Origin: a virus
Direction: 5' to 3' (one strand)
Virus record (IMG/VR): IMGVR_UViG_3300020735_000020
Location: 1-39,192 of that record
Length of the DNA stretch: 39,192 bases
A model generated the notes under the pieces. The model made no database searches and had not been told where the DNA came from. It saw nothing but the letters and a program-made list of their open reading frames with translations. This document shows, piece by piece, positions 23,251 through 32,350 of the stretch. A program made the translations under genes and the position numbers. The stretch's first letter is position 1; the number at the start of each line of letters is the position of its first letter.

Positions 23251-23893
23251 TTAGTTTTACCATTTTATCTGTTGTGTAATTTTTGTAATAGTCGCGGTCA
23301 ATGATAAGCAGTTCTTTCGCTTGATCAATTGAGTCCGTATACGGAAGACAACCTGTTTCTAACTTTATAATACCTAGACACCAACCTAACCATTCAATTG
23401 AATCGTAGTTATCAAAATATAATTCTGGATTAGCACATGTTTTTTTATATTCTGCTATTGCTTGATAGCAAATATCTTTATTTTTTGTGTATATTATGTG
23501 CCTGCTATCTAATATATTAAATAAATTATCAATAAATTTATTCTCATCTACAAAGATTAAATTAAAATCTATGTCGGTTTTCATCGATTTATAACTTAAA
23601 AGATCAGCCGCACGAATAGCTGCAATATCAATGTAGTTCCCAATTGATGTACTACTTATTTCATTCTTTTTTATAAAATTTAAAAAAATATTAAAGTATG
23701 CAGCTCCATTGAATAAAATTGCAGTTGTACTATTTCGATTATGTGTTATATATACTTGCATTGATTGTATATCAGAATGAAATGTATTAGTAATAGGTTT
23801 TACTACAAACTTATTAAATTCCAATGATATAATAAGTAGTCTGAGCCAATGGCCCCCACCGCCGGGGACAAAACATATTTCTTGATTATCCAT
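23243..23893 (-). CDS. Hypothetical protein with a Gly-rich N-terminus
   Basis: 216 residues. Begins MDNQEICFVPGGGGHWLRLL, a Gly-rich loop after a beta strand that resembles nucleotide- or PAPS-binding loops of sulfotransferase-like phage proteins, but without the usual Lys or Ser-Thr, so the assignment is not made. The rest is Asn/Ile/Lys-rich. Placed between two radical SAM genes with 8-nt overlaps on both sides. Codon use is more AT-rich than its neighbours. Confidence 0.68.
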   Translation of the reverse strand: MDNQEICFVPGGGGHWLRLLIISLEFNKFVVKPITNTFHSDIQSMQVYITHNRNSTTAILFNGAAYFNIFLNFIKKNEISSTSIGNYIDIAAIRAADLLSYKSMKTDIDFNLIFVDENKFIDNLFNILDSRHIIYTKNKDICYQAIAEYKKTCANPELYFDNYDSIEWLGWCLGIIKLETGCLPYTDSIDQAKELLIIDRDYYKNYTTDKMVKLNG

Positions 23894-25139
23894 TTAATAT
23901 TTGTTTGCCTGCTAATTGATAATAGTATTTAAGGTCTTCGTATAACGGATGGTTAGGATTATAGATATTATTTTGTTCAAATGTTATATTGTCCCATGTC
24001 CCCCAATTCCACATTTTTTGTAAATTAATATTGTCAATGCCTAATTCTGTACATAATTCAACAAACGCAGGGATTTCTTTATAATTATCTAACTGTACTA
24101 CAAAGTCTGCAGAAATTTTAGTTGATACATTTAATTCTTTTGTTAATTTTGTAATGTATCTGACATTGTCTAATAATTTAGCCCAGTTACCGTTTACTCG
24201 TGTTTTTGCATAAGTTTCAGCAGAAGCTGCATCAAAGCTAATACGTAGTTCGGCAATATATGGTAACAAATTTTGAACTACCTTACTGTTTAAGTAACTC
24301 CCGTTAGTTTGAATTATATTTTGTATGTTTGTTTTGCCAGATTTAATTATGTAATCAAATATTTCAAGATAAGGTTCGCTTAAAAATGGTTCTCCACCTG
24401 CCCATCGTATTGATATAGGTTGAGCCTCAATTTTATCAATTATTAAATGCTTAATACGCTCTACTATTTGATCATTAATTGGACGACGTAAATGATCATT
24501 ATTCCAATTAATCATTTCTATTCTACAGCTAGGGCATTTAAAATTGCATGTATAATCAAAGTCAAAAATTATATCTCTAGGAATTTGGGTTACTAATAAT
24601 ACATCACTAGTTATAACTGTAGGTATTGTAGTATCTGCAATATTAATATTATACTCTGTTTTAGGTAACTGTGCAAAGAATCCGCATATTTTCTCATTGC
24701 AATAATGATATGTACCGGATAAAATCTCTTGTCTGATACTTTGTGCAATCTCAGAATTTAATGCTGTGTATATATCATCTAATTTAGTTATGTTGCCAAC
24801 GAACTTTGGAATCCAACTTGGACTCTGGCAAATAAAAATTTCACCATTATTGTTTATGCCCAATGTATTCCATGGCACCCTACAAGTTTGAGTGGCAGTA
24901 ACATTTTTACTATAGAATATTTGTTGTTGGCGTTGTTGATTTTCTTCTGCCAGTGCGGTGCCATCACTAACACGTAGGTTACTATATCGTGATGTTGCAA
25001 TATTAATAAAATTTTGAATTTCAGCAATAATTTTATCAGCTGATCCTTTTTCGCCTGCAATAAATTCTTCGTAACTAGGCCAACTTGTTCCAGCAAATTG
25101 TTTATACATCTTAGGATCAACTAACTTAGATAAATCCAT
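23886..25139 (-). CDS. Radical SAM protein with a recognition module at its N-terminus
   Basis: 417 residues. Core motif C198-NFK-C202-PS-C205, WAGGEPFLSEP (the GGEP), QTNGSYL and RISFDAA typical of the barrel. Here the accessory cysteines (Cys86, Cys104, Cys147, Cys152) precede the core. Residues about 10-50 (FAGTSWPSYEEF ... EIQNFINI) form a module shared with the SGNH protein at 7547-8398. The barrel sequence is closest to SPASM peptide- or sugar-modifying enzymes. Reaction unknown. Confidence 0.9.
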   Translation of the reverse strand: MDLSKLVDPKMYKQFAGTSWPSYEEFIAGEKGSADKIIAEIQNFINIATSRYSNLRVSDGTALAEENQQRQQQIFYSKNVTATQTCRVPWNTLGINNNGEIFICQSPSWIPKFVGNITKLDDIYTALNSEIAQSIRQEILSGTYHYCNEKICGFFAQLPKTEYNINIADTTIPTVITSDVLLVTQIPRDIIFDFDYTCNFKCPSCRIEMINWNNDHLRRPINDQIVERIKHLIIDKIEAQPISIRWAGGEPFLSEPYLEIFDYIIKSGKTNIQNIIQTNGSYLNSKVVQNLLPYIAELRISFDAASAETYAKTRVNGNWAKLLDNVRYITKLTKELNVSTKISADFVVQLDNYKEIPAFVELCTELGIDNINLQKMWNWGTWDNITFEQNNIYNPNHPLYEDLKYYYQLAGKQILNG

Positions 25140-26362
25140 TAGTAACCCATTGCTTGTGCTATCTCGGGATGGGTATCCATAAAGTTTTCTTTACGATGTG
25201 CATCTGTGCGTTGCATTTTAAATAAGAACTCTTGACCATCACTGCCTGCGCCATTTTCGATAAACTTAATCACATTATCTATTTCTTGCTGGTAGTGAGC
25301 ACGACGCCAAAATGTTGTTTTTAGTTTATTAAGAACTAACTCTTGTGCAATAGGAGTCATCTGTTGTACACTCATATGATCTGGGCTATGCATCATGTTA
25401 AAGTATATGCTACCAAAGTTTTTAGTTTCTGCCCAGTCTAATAATTCATCTAAATAATAAACATTCTGTATGTTTATAGTAAAGCATAATTGCGTAGTGA
25501 TGTTGGGAATACTATTATTTTTATACAAATGTACTTCGTCGATAATTCTATTTGCTATACTCCAGTCGGCACCATAACGTTCGTATTCGAATCTATCACC
25601 CACATTGTCTATGCTAAATGCAATGTCTACACGACCAAATTGTTGAAATAATGTATATGCATCAAAGTCTTTTGTACGTGGCCATTGTGTTGCATTAGTG
25701 TTATAATGAATATCAATATCTTTACTGTAGCCACTATCTACTGCATATTGCAATAAATCCCAATGCTCTTGTATCATCCAAGGTTCGCCGCCTGTAAATT
25801 CAAAGTACTTGATGTTAGGCAATAATGCTTTCATATTATCCCAGAACGTTTCGGTCTTACGTGGCCATGCACCTTGCTTTAACCAAGTATAGGCAATATG
25901 CTCTTTCTTGTTAAAGTCTTTAGGCATGTATGCAAGTTCTTCTTCGGCCCATTTACTACTAGACCACGAACCGCATATACGACATTTTAAGTTACAGATA
26001 TTGCCTAGCTTTAAATCAACAAACCATAATTGATCAGGGTCATCGTTTGCCCAGTCTACTTGTTTATATAGTTCTTTTAAACGAACTTGACTGTGTATAC
26101 GTTTACTATCTCGGCCAGCATCTTCTTCTTCCCAGCAACGATTACATGTTGCAGGCTTTTCTCCGCGGCGGAATTGTCTGCGCAGGTCTTGCATATACTC
26201 ACTATGATATGCTACTTCTAAATTAGTTTCATTTAACTCGTATTTCTTGCCGGTAGCATCTGTAATTTCTTCGTGTGCCATGCAGCACGGGCGTGTTGTG
26301 CCCATTGGACTTGCTTCGATGCTAACCCACGGTAGCATACATATTGTTTTTGGTAGCGTCAT
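25139..26362 (-). CDS. Radical SAM protein with an N-terminal twitch-like cysteine segment
   Basis: 407 residues from the ATG at 26362, which makes an ATGA overlap with the upstream gene; a further in-frame ATG at 26377 would add five residues. Starts MTLPKTICMLPW. Core motif C123-NLK-C127-RI-C130, with TGGEPWM. N-terminal Cys8, Cys26/27 and CNRCW supply the probable auxiliary site. A single stretch in the barrel (DIAFSIDNVGDRFEYERYG) fits the substrate-facing strands. Its stop is 1 nt from the next start. Confidence 0.9.
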   Translation of the reverse strand: MTLPKTICMLPWVSIEASPMGTTRPCCMAHEEITDATGKKYELNETNLEVAYHSEYMQDLRRQFRRGEKPATCNRCWEEEDAGRDSKRIHSQVRLKELYKQVDWANDDPDQLWFVDLKLGNICNLKCRICGSWSSSKWAEEELAYMPKDFNKKEHIAYTWLKQGAWPRKTETFWDNMKALLPNIKYFEFTGGEPWMIQEHWDLLQYAVDSGYSKDIDIHYNTNATQWPRTKDFDAYTLFQQFGRVDIAFSIDNVGDRFEYERYGADWSIANRIIDEVHLYKNNSIPNITTQLCFTINIQNVYYLDELLDWAETKNFGSIYFNMMHSPDHMSVQQMTPIAQELVLNKLKTTFWRRAHYQQEIDNVIKFIENGAGSDGQEFLFKMQRTDAHRKENFMDTHPEIAQAMGY

Positions 26363-27354
26363 TCTCTTATTCCACATGATTCATTACAGGCAAATATTTT
26401 ACCCTCTGGTACTGTTAGGTTCCACGTTTCTTCTATTTTATTAAACCATTCAATTGCTTCTTTAATGCTGTATTCTAATGCATTGTTATTAGATATAATA
26501 GGTTGTAACTGTCTGTTACTCGATCTCCGATTACTATTAAGAGGATAGAACCCTAAGTAACAGCATGGATATACTTCTCCATTGGCACATACATAAATTT
26601 CTTTATTCTTAATAGAATAACAATCAATTTTTCTATTAACGTGTTCGTCACGTACTGCGCCGCCTGGATCACTAAGATATACATGGCTATCTTTCCATAG
26701 CTCATCAAAATCTGTTTTGCCCTGGAAGTTGCCAATTACATGACTTAATCTACGATCTGGTGTAAACACAGGAAACGCATTGCGCCCATGATCAACTAAC
26801 CAAAACTTATCAAATCCTAACTGTTTACTTAATGTACGACATTCTTCAATTTGGTGCTCGTTATGGTCAAATGCAATCATTGCCCATGTCGCACATCCGC
26901 CGGCAACAATGAACTTCTTGGCGTTACTTAGTATAAACTCAAAGTCGGTGTTTTGTCTATACAATGCATGAGTATCAGCAAGGCCATCTAATCTAAAATC
27001 AACCCGAACTTGTTTTAACTTACCTAACCGTTCCCAAATATTAGGTTTAGCACTACCGTTAGTACTAATTTCAATTTGTATATTGGGGTTAGAATCAATG
27101 AAGTATTCGACTATTGCTAAACCGTCTGATGCTGTAACAAAGTCTCCATGATTACCATTTATTAATAGTGTATCTAGTTGTTGAATAAATTCTACAGAAA
27201 ATAGTTGTTTTACTTGTCCTAACTTCATATCAAGTACAGGGTACGTATCTAAAATATCTACGCCACGAAAGTTGCGTGGGCAATCCGGGCATGCCGCATT
27301 ACACCGTGTGCTTATTTCTAAATGTACACTACGTATATCACTATAGTTAATCAT
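26359..27354 (-). CDS. Radical SAM/SPASM protein (compact, C-terminal SPASM)
   Basis: 331 residues. The core motif is at the very N-terminus, C18-NAA-C22-PD-C25, unlike its neighbours. NGNHGD replaces GGEP, then STNGSA and FRLDGLAD follow. The C-terminal CYSIKNKEIYVCANGEVYPCC and CNESCG are a classic SPASM twin-cluster signature. Closest in layout to peptide-modifying SPASM enzymes or anaerobic sulfatase-maturase-like enzymes. Four-nt overlaps at both ends. Confidence 0.92.
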   Translation of the reverse strand: MINYSDIRSVHLEISTRCNAACPDCPRNFRGVDILDTYPVLDMKLGQVKQLFSVEFIQQLDTLLINGNHGDFVTASDGLAIVEYFIDSNPNIQIEISTNGSAKPNIWERLGKLKQVRVDFRLDGLADTHALYRQNTDFEFILSNAKKFIVAGGCATWAMIAFDHNEHQIEECRTLSKQLGFDKFWLVDHGRNAFPVFTPDRRLSHVIGNFQGKTDFDELWKDSHVYLSDPGGAVRDEHVNRKIDCYSIKNKEIYVCANGEVYPCCYLGFYPLNSNRRSSNRQLQPIISNNNALEYSIKEAIEWFNKIEETWNLTVPEGKIFACNESCGIRE

Positions 27355-28679
27355 TTTAAACTAGCAAACTCAGGAAAGGTATCCCAAAAACTTTCGTTAC
27401 GTAAATTATCAAGCAATTGGGTTTCTTCTACAAAGCGTGGCCAATGCTCTATAGCATGATTATCTTTCATTAAACTTAATAAACTTTGATAACCTGTTGT
27501 TGCTCTACGTAAACTATCTTGCGGTTCTAACCAGGCGATGTGTTCTTCGTATGCAGGGTAAATTACACTCTCTTTAAATTCCTTAGGGAATATATCGCAA
27601 CGATACCATTCGGGACTTTGGCAAATATTAATATTCCAATCCTTTGCTTGTATCAATCCCAGTCGAGTCCACTCTTTATGGAAGTCTAGTACATGCAATA
27701 CATTCATTGAGCTAACCGTGGAACTAACGTAAAAATCTACATGCGGGACTTCCTTCATCATTCGTTCACGATTTTCTACTGTTTGTTTCCAGTTTGCACC
27801 TTTGCGGATTAACTCTGCTTGTGGGCCCATGCCATCTAAACTTGCGCCCACGCTAACATTCTTAAAATGTTTCCAATATTCAAATACATGCTTGTCTTTA
27901 AAACGCATTTCGCTGAAGTTTGTATTATACTGTAAACGAATATCTGTTTTACCTGCATCAATTAACTTCTCTAATAGAGCGTAATGCTCTTTCATGATTA
28001 GAGGTTCACCTCCAGCAAAGTATACTTGTTCAAGGAACGGAACATGCTCGAGCATTTGTGCTTCCATTGCATCTTCATTCCCAGCAGCATACTCTACACG
28101 TTCCATGTCACGACCCAATACATCAGGTTTGCGATTATATAACTTTACATGATCATTATACCAGTTACTGCTAAAGATAGGCCCACAACTGCGACAACGG
28201 AAATTGCATAAGTTACTAAAGCGAACATCCCAGTAACGAATTTTAAATTCATCGTGCGTACCATCTGCGTGTGTTTGTTCTATTTCCTTAATCATATGGC
28301 CATAATTACGGTTAGCATCGTTACGCATACTAAATGCACCGTGCTTCTCTTGTTCATAACACTTAGTACATTCTACACAAGGTTTATCTTCGAGCATATT
28401 GCTACGCATTGTCTTATACTTGTCTTGGTTCCAAACTTCACGCATTGTGTTCTTGCGTAGGTCTCCAACCGGATGCCAATAGTCTGCTAAACAACAAGGA
28501 TATACACGCCCATCCGGAAAGGCATGCATGTGCATCCACGGAAGCATACAAAATGTTTCGCTATGTGTTAGTTTACGATATTCTTCTTCTGTTAATTCAC
28601 TACGCTCAATGAAATACGGGGCACGTGCATTGTAGTCATACCCTTTATCATAAAACCCTGCTACTGTATTGTCTGTCAT
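27351..28679 (-). CDS. Radical SAM protein with an N-terminal twitch-like cysteine segment
   Basis: 442 residues from the ATG at 28679, in an ATGA overlap; a GTG at 28694 would add five residues. Core motif C158-NFR-C162-RS-C165, FAGGEPLIMKEHY, and an N-terminal auxiliary set: CMLPWMHMHAFPDGRVYPCC and CVECTKCY. The barrel has GASLDGMG and INICQSPEWYRCD. Closest paralogue in the window is 21946-23250. Confidence 0.92.
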   Translation of the reverse strand: MTDNTVAGFYDKGYDYNARAPYFIERSELTEEEYRKLTHSETFCMLPWMHMHAFPDGRVYPCCLADYWHPVGDLRKNTMREVWNQDKYKTMRSNMLEDKPCVECTKCYEQEKHGAFSMRNDANRNYGHMIKEIEQTHADGTHDEFKIRYWDVRFSNLCNFRCRSCGPIFSSNWYNDHVKLYNRKPDVLGRDMERVEYAAGNEDAMEAQMLEHVPFLEQVYFAGGEPLIMKEHYALLEKLIDAGKTDIRLQYNTNFSEMRFKDKHVFEYWKHFKNVSVGASLDGMGPQAELIRKGANWKQTVENRERMMKEVPHVDFYVSSTVSSMNVLHVLDFHKEWTRLGLIQAKDWNINICQSPEWYRCDIFPKEFKESVIYPAYEEHIAWLEPQDSLRRATTGYQSLLSLMKDNHAIEHWPRFVEETQLLDNLRNESFWDTFPEFASLK

Positions 28680-30025
28680 AATGTATTGTACCACTCTGCT
28701 AGCGATGGAAATGCTGTTGTAAAGTTCTTACCACGACGGTGATCGTATTGTTCAAAAAACTGTTTAAAGTCCTGTTGTAGTACTGATTGTTCCGCGGCGC
28801 CAAGGTGTGGAGTTTTAACTACATCCAGATAATCAATTAATCGTTTCAATTGATCACGCTCAAACCCGTGCATAAATTCACTGCTATAATTGTGGTCTAA
28901 CCACTCTTGTAATTTTTCTCTGTAGAAAGTTCTAGTAGAATCGGGTAACACTAACGGTGATTGAAAACTTGGGAATCGTAATATATTTAGCGAGAAGTTA
29001 ATTGCATCCTTGCCATACTCACGTTTCCAATTCAATACCATTTCTAAGAAACTATCTAAACTATCCAAGCATAATGCATTAATTGTACACATAACATGAA
29101 GACCACGGAATTTACCACTATTGAGTAAACGTTCTACATTGTTTGCCCAATCATCAAATACTAGTCCATCACGGATGTATTCTGCTTGTAAGCTCATTGC
29201 TTCATTGCTAGTGTATAAGTCTATTTCTACCCCATCTATTGCATCAAGTAACCGACTGATATCTACGGCTGTGCCCAGGTTACTATTAATAGCAAGTCGG
29301 GTACTACTCTTACCTTTGTTAGTTTTAAACCATTCGATTAGCTTCCAAGTTTCCCCGGACATTAACGGCTCGCCGCCAGTTATTCTGAGTTCTTTGAGTG
29401 TTCTGTGCAAGTCGGATTCCCACCACTTGAAGAAGGCATCTGTGTACGGATTAACCTCACTGAATTTATACAATTGACTACTATCATGAGTATGAGTAAA
29501 GTGATTTCTACCATCTGAAACCAATGCGGTGTAAGGCCCATTGTTCTTAATATCTTTAACCCAAGTACTACTAAAAGCAGGATTACAGTAACTACAAGCG
29601 AATTGGCAAGTACGATCAAATGCAATCTCCAAAGTCTGGAGATCAACATCTTCAGTTGCATCCAAATTGTACGCATCATTTAAATCCTTATCATCATATA
29701 TAACTGTTTTGTAAACGCGATCACTTATGTTATCACGTCCTATATCTTCAATCTTCCAACAATACTCACAACCGCTAGGGCGTTCGCCCGTTTGCATTTG
29801 AGCACGTTCCAATTTCTTCTTGGCGGTATTGTGCAATGCCTTGGGGTTTGCTAGTACATCTTCCACACTTACTTTATGCGGTAATGGATGATGGCAACTT
29901 GTAGTCATCCCCGACCCTAACCAAATAGTAGCATTATACCATTTTGCTCCGCAGAAGGACTCTGACTTGATGTCAATTACTCTGCGTTTGTATTCTAAAT
30001 CCGATTCGTTATTAATTCTGGGCAT
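28676..30025 (-). CDS. Radical SAM protein, tandem duplicate A
   Basis: 449 residues. Core motif C140-QFA-C144-SY-C147, TGGEPLMSGETW, and an N-terminal CGAKWYNATIWLGSGMTTSCHH plus GCEYCW auxiliary set. It is plainly a tandem duplicate of the gene at 30012-31400: both have the LHNT, CSYC, FSSTW, NPYxDAFxxWW, ITGGEPLM or MTGGEPLM, AEYIRxG and TTFP or TAFP stretches. Start at 30025 with a 14-nt overlap. Reaction unknown. Confidence 0.92.
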   Translation of the reverse strand: MPRINNESDLEYKRRVIDIKSESFCGAKWYNATIWLGSGMTTSCHHPLPHKVSVEDVLANPKALHNTAKKKLERAQMQTGERPSGCEYCWKIEDIGRDNISDRVYKTVIYDDKDLNDAYNLDATEDVDLQTLEIAFDRTCQFACSYCNPAFSSTWVKDIKNNGPYTALVSDGRNHFTHTHDSSQLYKFSEVNPYTDAFFKWWESDLHRTLKELRITGGEPLMSGETWKLIEWFKTNKGKSSTRLAINSNLGTAVDISRLLDAIDGVEIDLYTSNEAMSLQAEYIRDGLVFDDWANNVERLLNSGKFRGLHVMCTINALCLDSLDSFLEMVLNWKREYGKDAINFSLNILRFPSFQSPLVLPDSTRTFYREKLQEWLDHNYSSEFMHGFERDQLKRLIDYLDVVKTPHLGAAEQSVLQQDFKQFFEQYDHRRGKNFTTAFPSLAEWYNTL

Positions 30026-31400
30026 GGTATTTACATTCGTTCCAAAACTCTTTCATTTCAGGAAAGGTCGTTAAAAAATCTGTTTGCCTACGTTTGTCGT
30101 GTTCATTGAAGAACCGATAAAAGTCTGCTCGTTGCAGTTTAACATAATCTTGGTCCAAATTGCGACCTTCCTTCATCCAGTCTATGTCACGACGCATACG
30201 TTGTACTTCGTAATCTTTAAAGCCCTGAAATGGGTTGTCTGCTGTTTCCAAATTAAGTTCCATCCAATCTGCTACACGTTCTAATACACCAACGTACACT
30301 TCAGGTAGTATTTGTAAACTTTGCCAAGTGGGTGTGCGTAGTAGTGGTGTATCAAACCAAACACGTTGATAGGTTGTGCTATGTTTTTTACGCAAGCCCA
30401 AGATCCATTCTAATTGTCTCTGTATTGCTAAGACACTTAGATTATTCATTGTAATAATAAAAGTTAAACTATTACGATATGGAATTTCTGTTAGGAAACG
30501 ATCAACATTTCGTGTTACCCGTTCAAAGTTCATTCCATGTCTAATATATTCAGCGTGTTCTCGTTTACCAGAATCCAAGCTAACAAACTGCATAAAGTGT
30601 TCAATTTGGGTGTTGCATAATTTCTTAACATACCCTAGATACTTTTCCATTAATGCATCTTCTACACTGAAGTTACTAGTTACATTTAAGTGTAGTTCTG
30701 GATTAGGTAACGCCAGCACATAGTCAAATACTTTATATGTATTCTTATCCATTAATGGTTCGCCACCAGTCATGCGAAAATGTTTTAGCTGTGGATACAG
30801 CTCGGGCCACCACTCCCAAAATGCATCAACATAGGGATTGGCATCGCGACTAGGTATAGGACGGTTGCGACCAGTAAAGTGACTGCTATCGTTATGAATA
30901 GTGCTTGTAGGATATCCTCCCCACTTATCGACTTCTGCTTGCCAAGTCGATGAAAACTGCGGGCTACAGTAACTACAAGCCAAATTACAAGCGTGGTTAA
31001 AATTAACTTCCACATAACTAGGAATAACATTATTTTCTTCTCCGGTAGAGTTTTTGATTACATCGTAATCTTCAGCAGCCCACTTTTCACCCGATCGATA
31101 GTGACGATCACTTAATTGTCCGTGTGCTTCTATGTTCCAGCAATAACTACACTCGCTAGGCTTTTCTTGTTTAAGCATAATAACACGTTGTTGTTTCTTA
31201 TGCTCAGTATTATGCAATGCGCCAGGATTATCTTTAAGCACACTAGCATCAATTGGGTGCAGTGGTGGGTGATAGCAGGAGTTATTAAGTCCTGTGGGTA
31301 AGTGTAGGCTTACTTGTTTCCATTTAGCCAAGCAGAGTGCAGGACCTAAATTGTCCTTCATCCATTCTGCTGATGCCATAAAGTCACTTTTATTTGTCAT
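30012..31400 (-). CDS. Radical SAM protein, tandem duplicate B
   Basis: 462 residues. Core motif C138-NLA-C142-SY-C145, MTGGEPLMDKNTY, N-terminal CLAKWKQVSLHLPTGLNNSC and CSYCW auxiliary set. Closest relative is the gene at 28676-30025. Coding density and codon use match the block. Overlaps the upstream gene by 11 nt. It is the first of the seven radical SAM genes to be read. Confidence 0.92.
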   Translation of the reverse strand: MTNKSDFMASAEWMKDNLGPALCLAKWKQVSLHLPTGLNNSCYHPPLHPIDASVLKDNPGALHNTEHKKQQRVIMLKQEKPSECSYCWNIEAHGQLSDRHYRSGEKWAAEDYDVIKNSTGEENNVIPSYVEVNFNHACNLACSYCSPQFSSTWQAEVDKWGGYPTSTIHNDSSHFTGRNRPIPSRDANPYVDAFWEWWPELYPQLKHFRMTGGEPLMDKNTYKVFDYVLALPNPELHLNVTSNFSVEDALMEKYLGYVKKLCNTQIEHFMQFVSLDSGKREHAEYIRHGMNFERVTRNVDRFLTEIPYRNSLTFIITMNNLSVLAIQRQLEWILGLRKKHSTTYQRVWFDTPLLRTPTWQSLQILPEVYVGVLERVADWMELNLETADNPFQGFKDYEVQRMRRDIDWMKEGRNLDQDYVKLQRADFYRFFNEHDKRRQTDFLTTFPEMKEFWNECKYHAQN

Positions 31401-32349
31401 ATATTTCCATTAATCTAGCATGATTGTGATCTAGTGTACCTTGCATATCTGCGTACATGCTTTGTAATTCTGAGCTAGATAAACTGTCAAGTTGGTCAAT
31501 GACTTGATACATCAGTTTAACTCTGTCGTAATTCTGATAATTATCGTAATCCTCGCTCCACCATTTATCAAATGTTTTAAAACCATATCTAGCTTTTAAA
31601 TTTGTTAGGTACCCCTGCGGACCAAATACTATAAACGGTGTCAACCCATACATAGGTCTAATTGTTTTTTCTGTTGGGAAAAAAGTAAGTCCGCTAGTAT
31701 ATGTTTCGCATACTAGTTCAATGAAAAAGCTATTGTAATGTGACAATGCCGACACATTAGTATGAAAATTCTCTTTATCAAATACTGCGTTAGGCAACTG
31801 TATTGGATTCAATTTGAGAAACTTTTGTATATTTTCTAACTCTGTAGGACAATATTTTACTATGTCGTCATATCGTATAACATTATAATCATCGTGATTC
31901 CATGACCCATTGCACGAAATCAATGAGTCGCAACTTGTGTTAAATGTTAAATGCGATAAAAGACATAATCTATTCCAATTTGGCCTACCCACAAACAAAC
32001 CAAACAGGTTATCTAATTGTTTTTTATTTCTAAATACATCGGAATAATATTTACTATGTAATACCGAATCATGTGTCCATGTAAACCACGGAGATTCAGT
32101 TACTCGAATATCGTATTCGTTGTGGTGTTCTTCAAGATTGCTGGTTATTATCGTTATATTTGATTTTTTAAAGTTTAGCGATTCGCAAATATTATCTAAT
32201 ATAGTATAAAAACCATTAGTTCTACAGCACGGGCCTTCCTCATTGAGGGATATAGTTACACTTCCTGTGGTATTGTACTCAACAATAATTTCAAGAATTT
32301 TTTGTTCTATTTCCCATATCTTAGAGTTAAGAGTTTTTACAATAACCAT
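31390..32349 (-). CDS. Putative glycosyltransferase-like protein (GT10-like C-terminus)
   Basis: 319 residues. C-terminal CETYTSGLTFFPTEKTIRPM, TPFIVFGPQGYLTNLKARYG and KTFDKWWSEDYDNYQNYDR resemble the donor-binding region of fucosyltransferase-like enzymes and match the 16344-17510 product. The N-terminal half (FVGRPNWNRLCLLSHL, SCNGSWNHDDYNV) differs. Located just ahead of the seven radical SAM genes and behind a second glycosyltransferase-like gene. Class tentative. Confidence 0.6.
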   Translation of the reverse strand: MVIVKTLNSKIWEIEQKILEIIVEYNTTGSVTISLNEEGPCCRTNGFYTILDNICESLNFKKSNITIITSNLEEHHNEYDIRVTESPWFTWTHDSVLHSKYYSDVFRNKKQLDNLFGLFVGRPNWNRLCLLSHLTFNTSCDSLISCNGSWNHDDYNVIRYDDIVKYCPTELENIQKFLKLNPIQLPNAVFDKENFHTNVSALSHYNSFFIELVCETYTSGLTFFPTEKTIRPMYGLTPFIVFGPQGYLTNLKARYGFKTFDKWWSEDYDNYQNYDRVKLMYQVIDQLDSLSSSELQSMYADMQGTLDHNHARLMEIYDK

Positions 32350-32350
32350 C

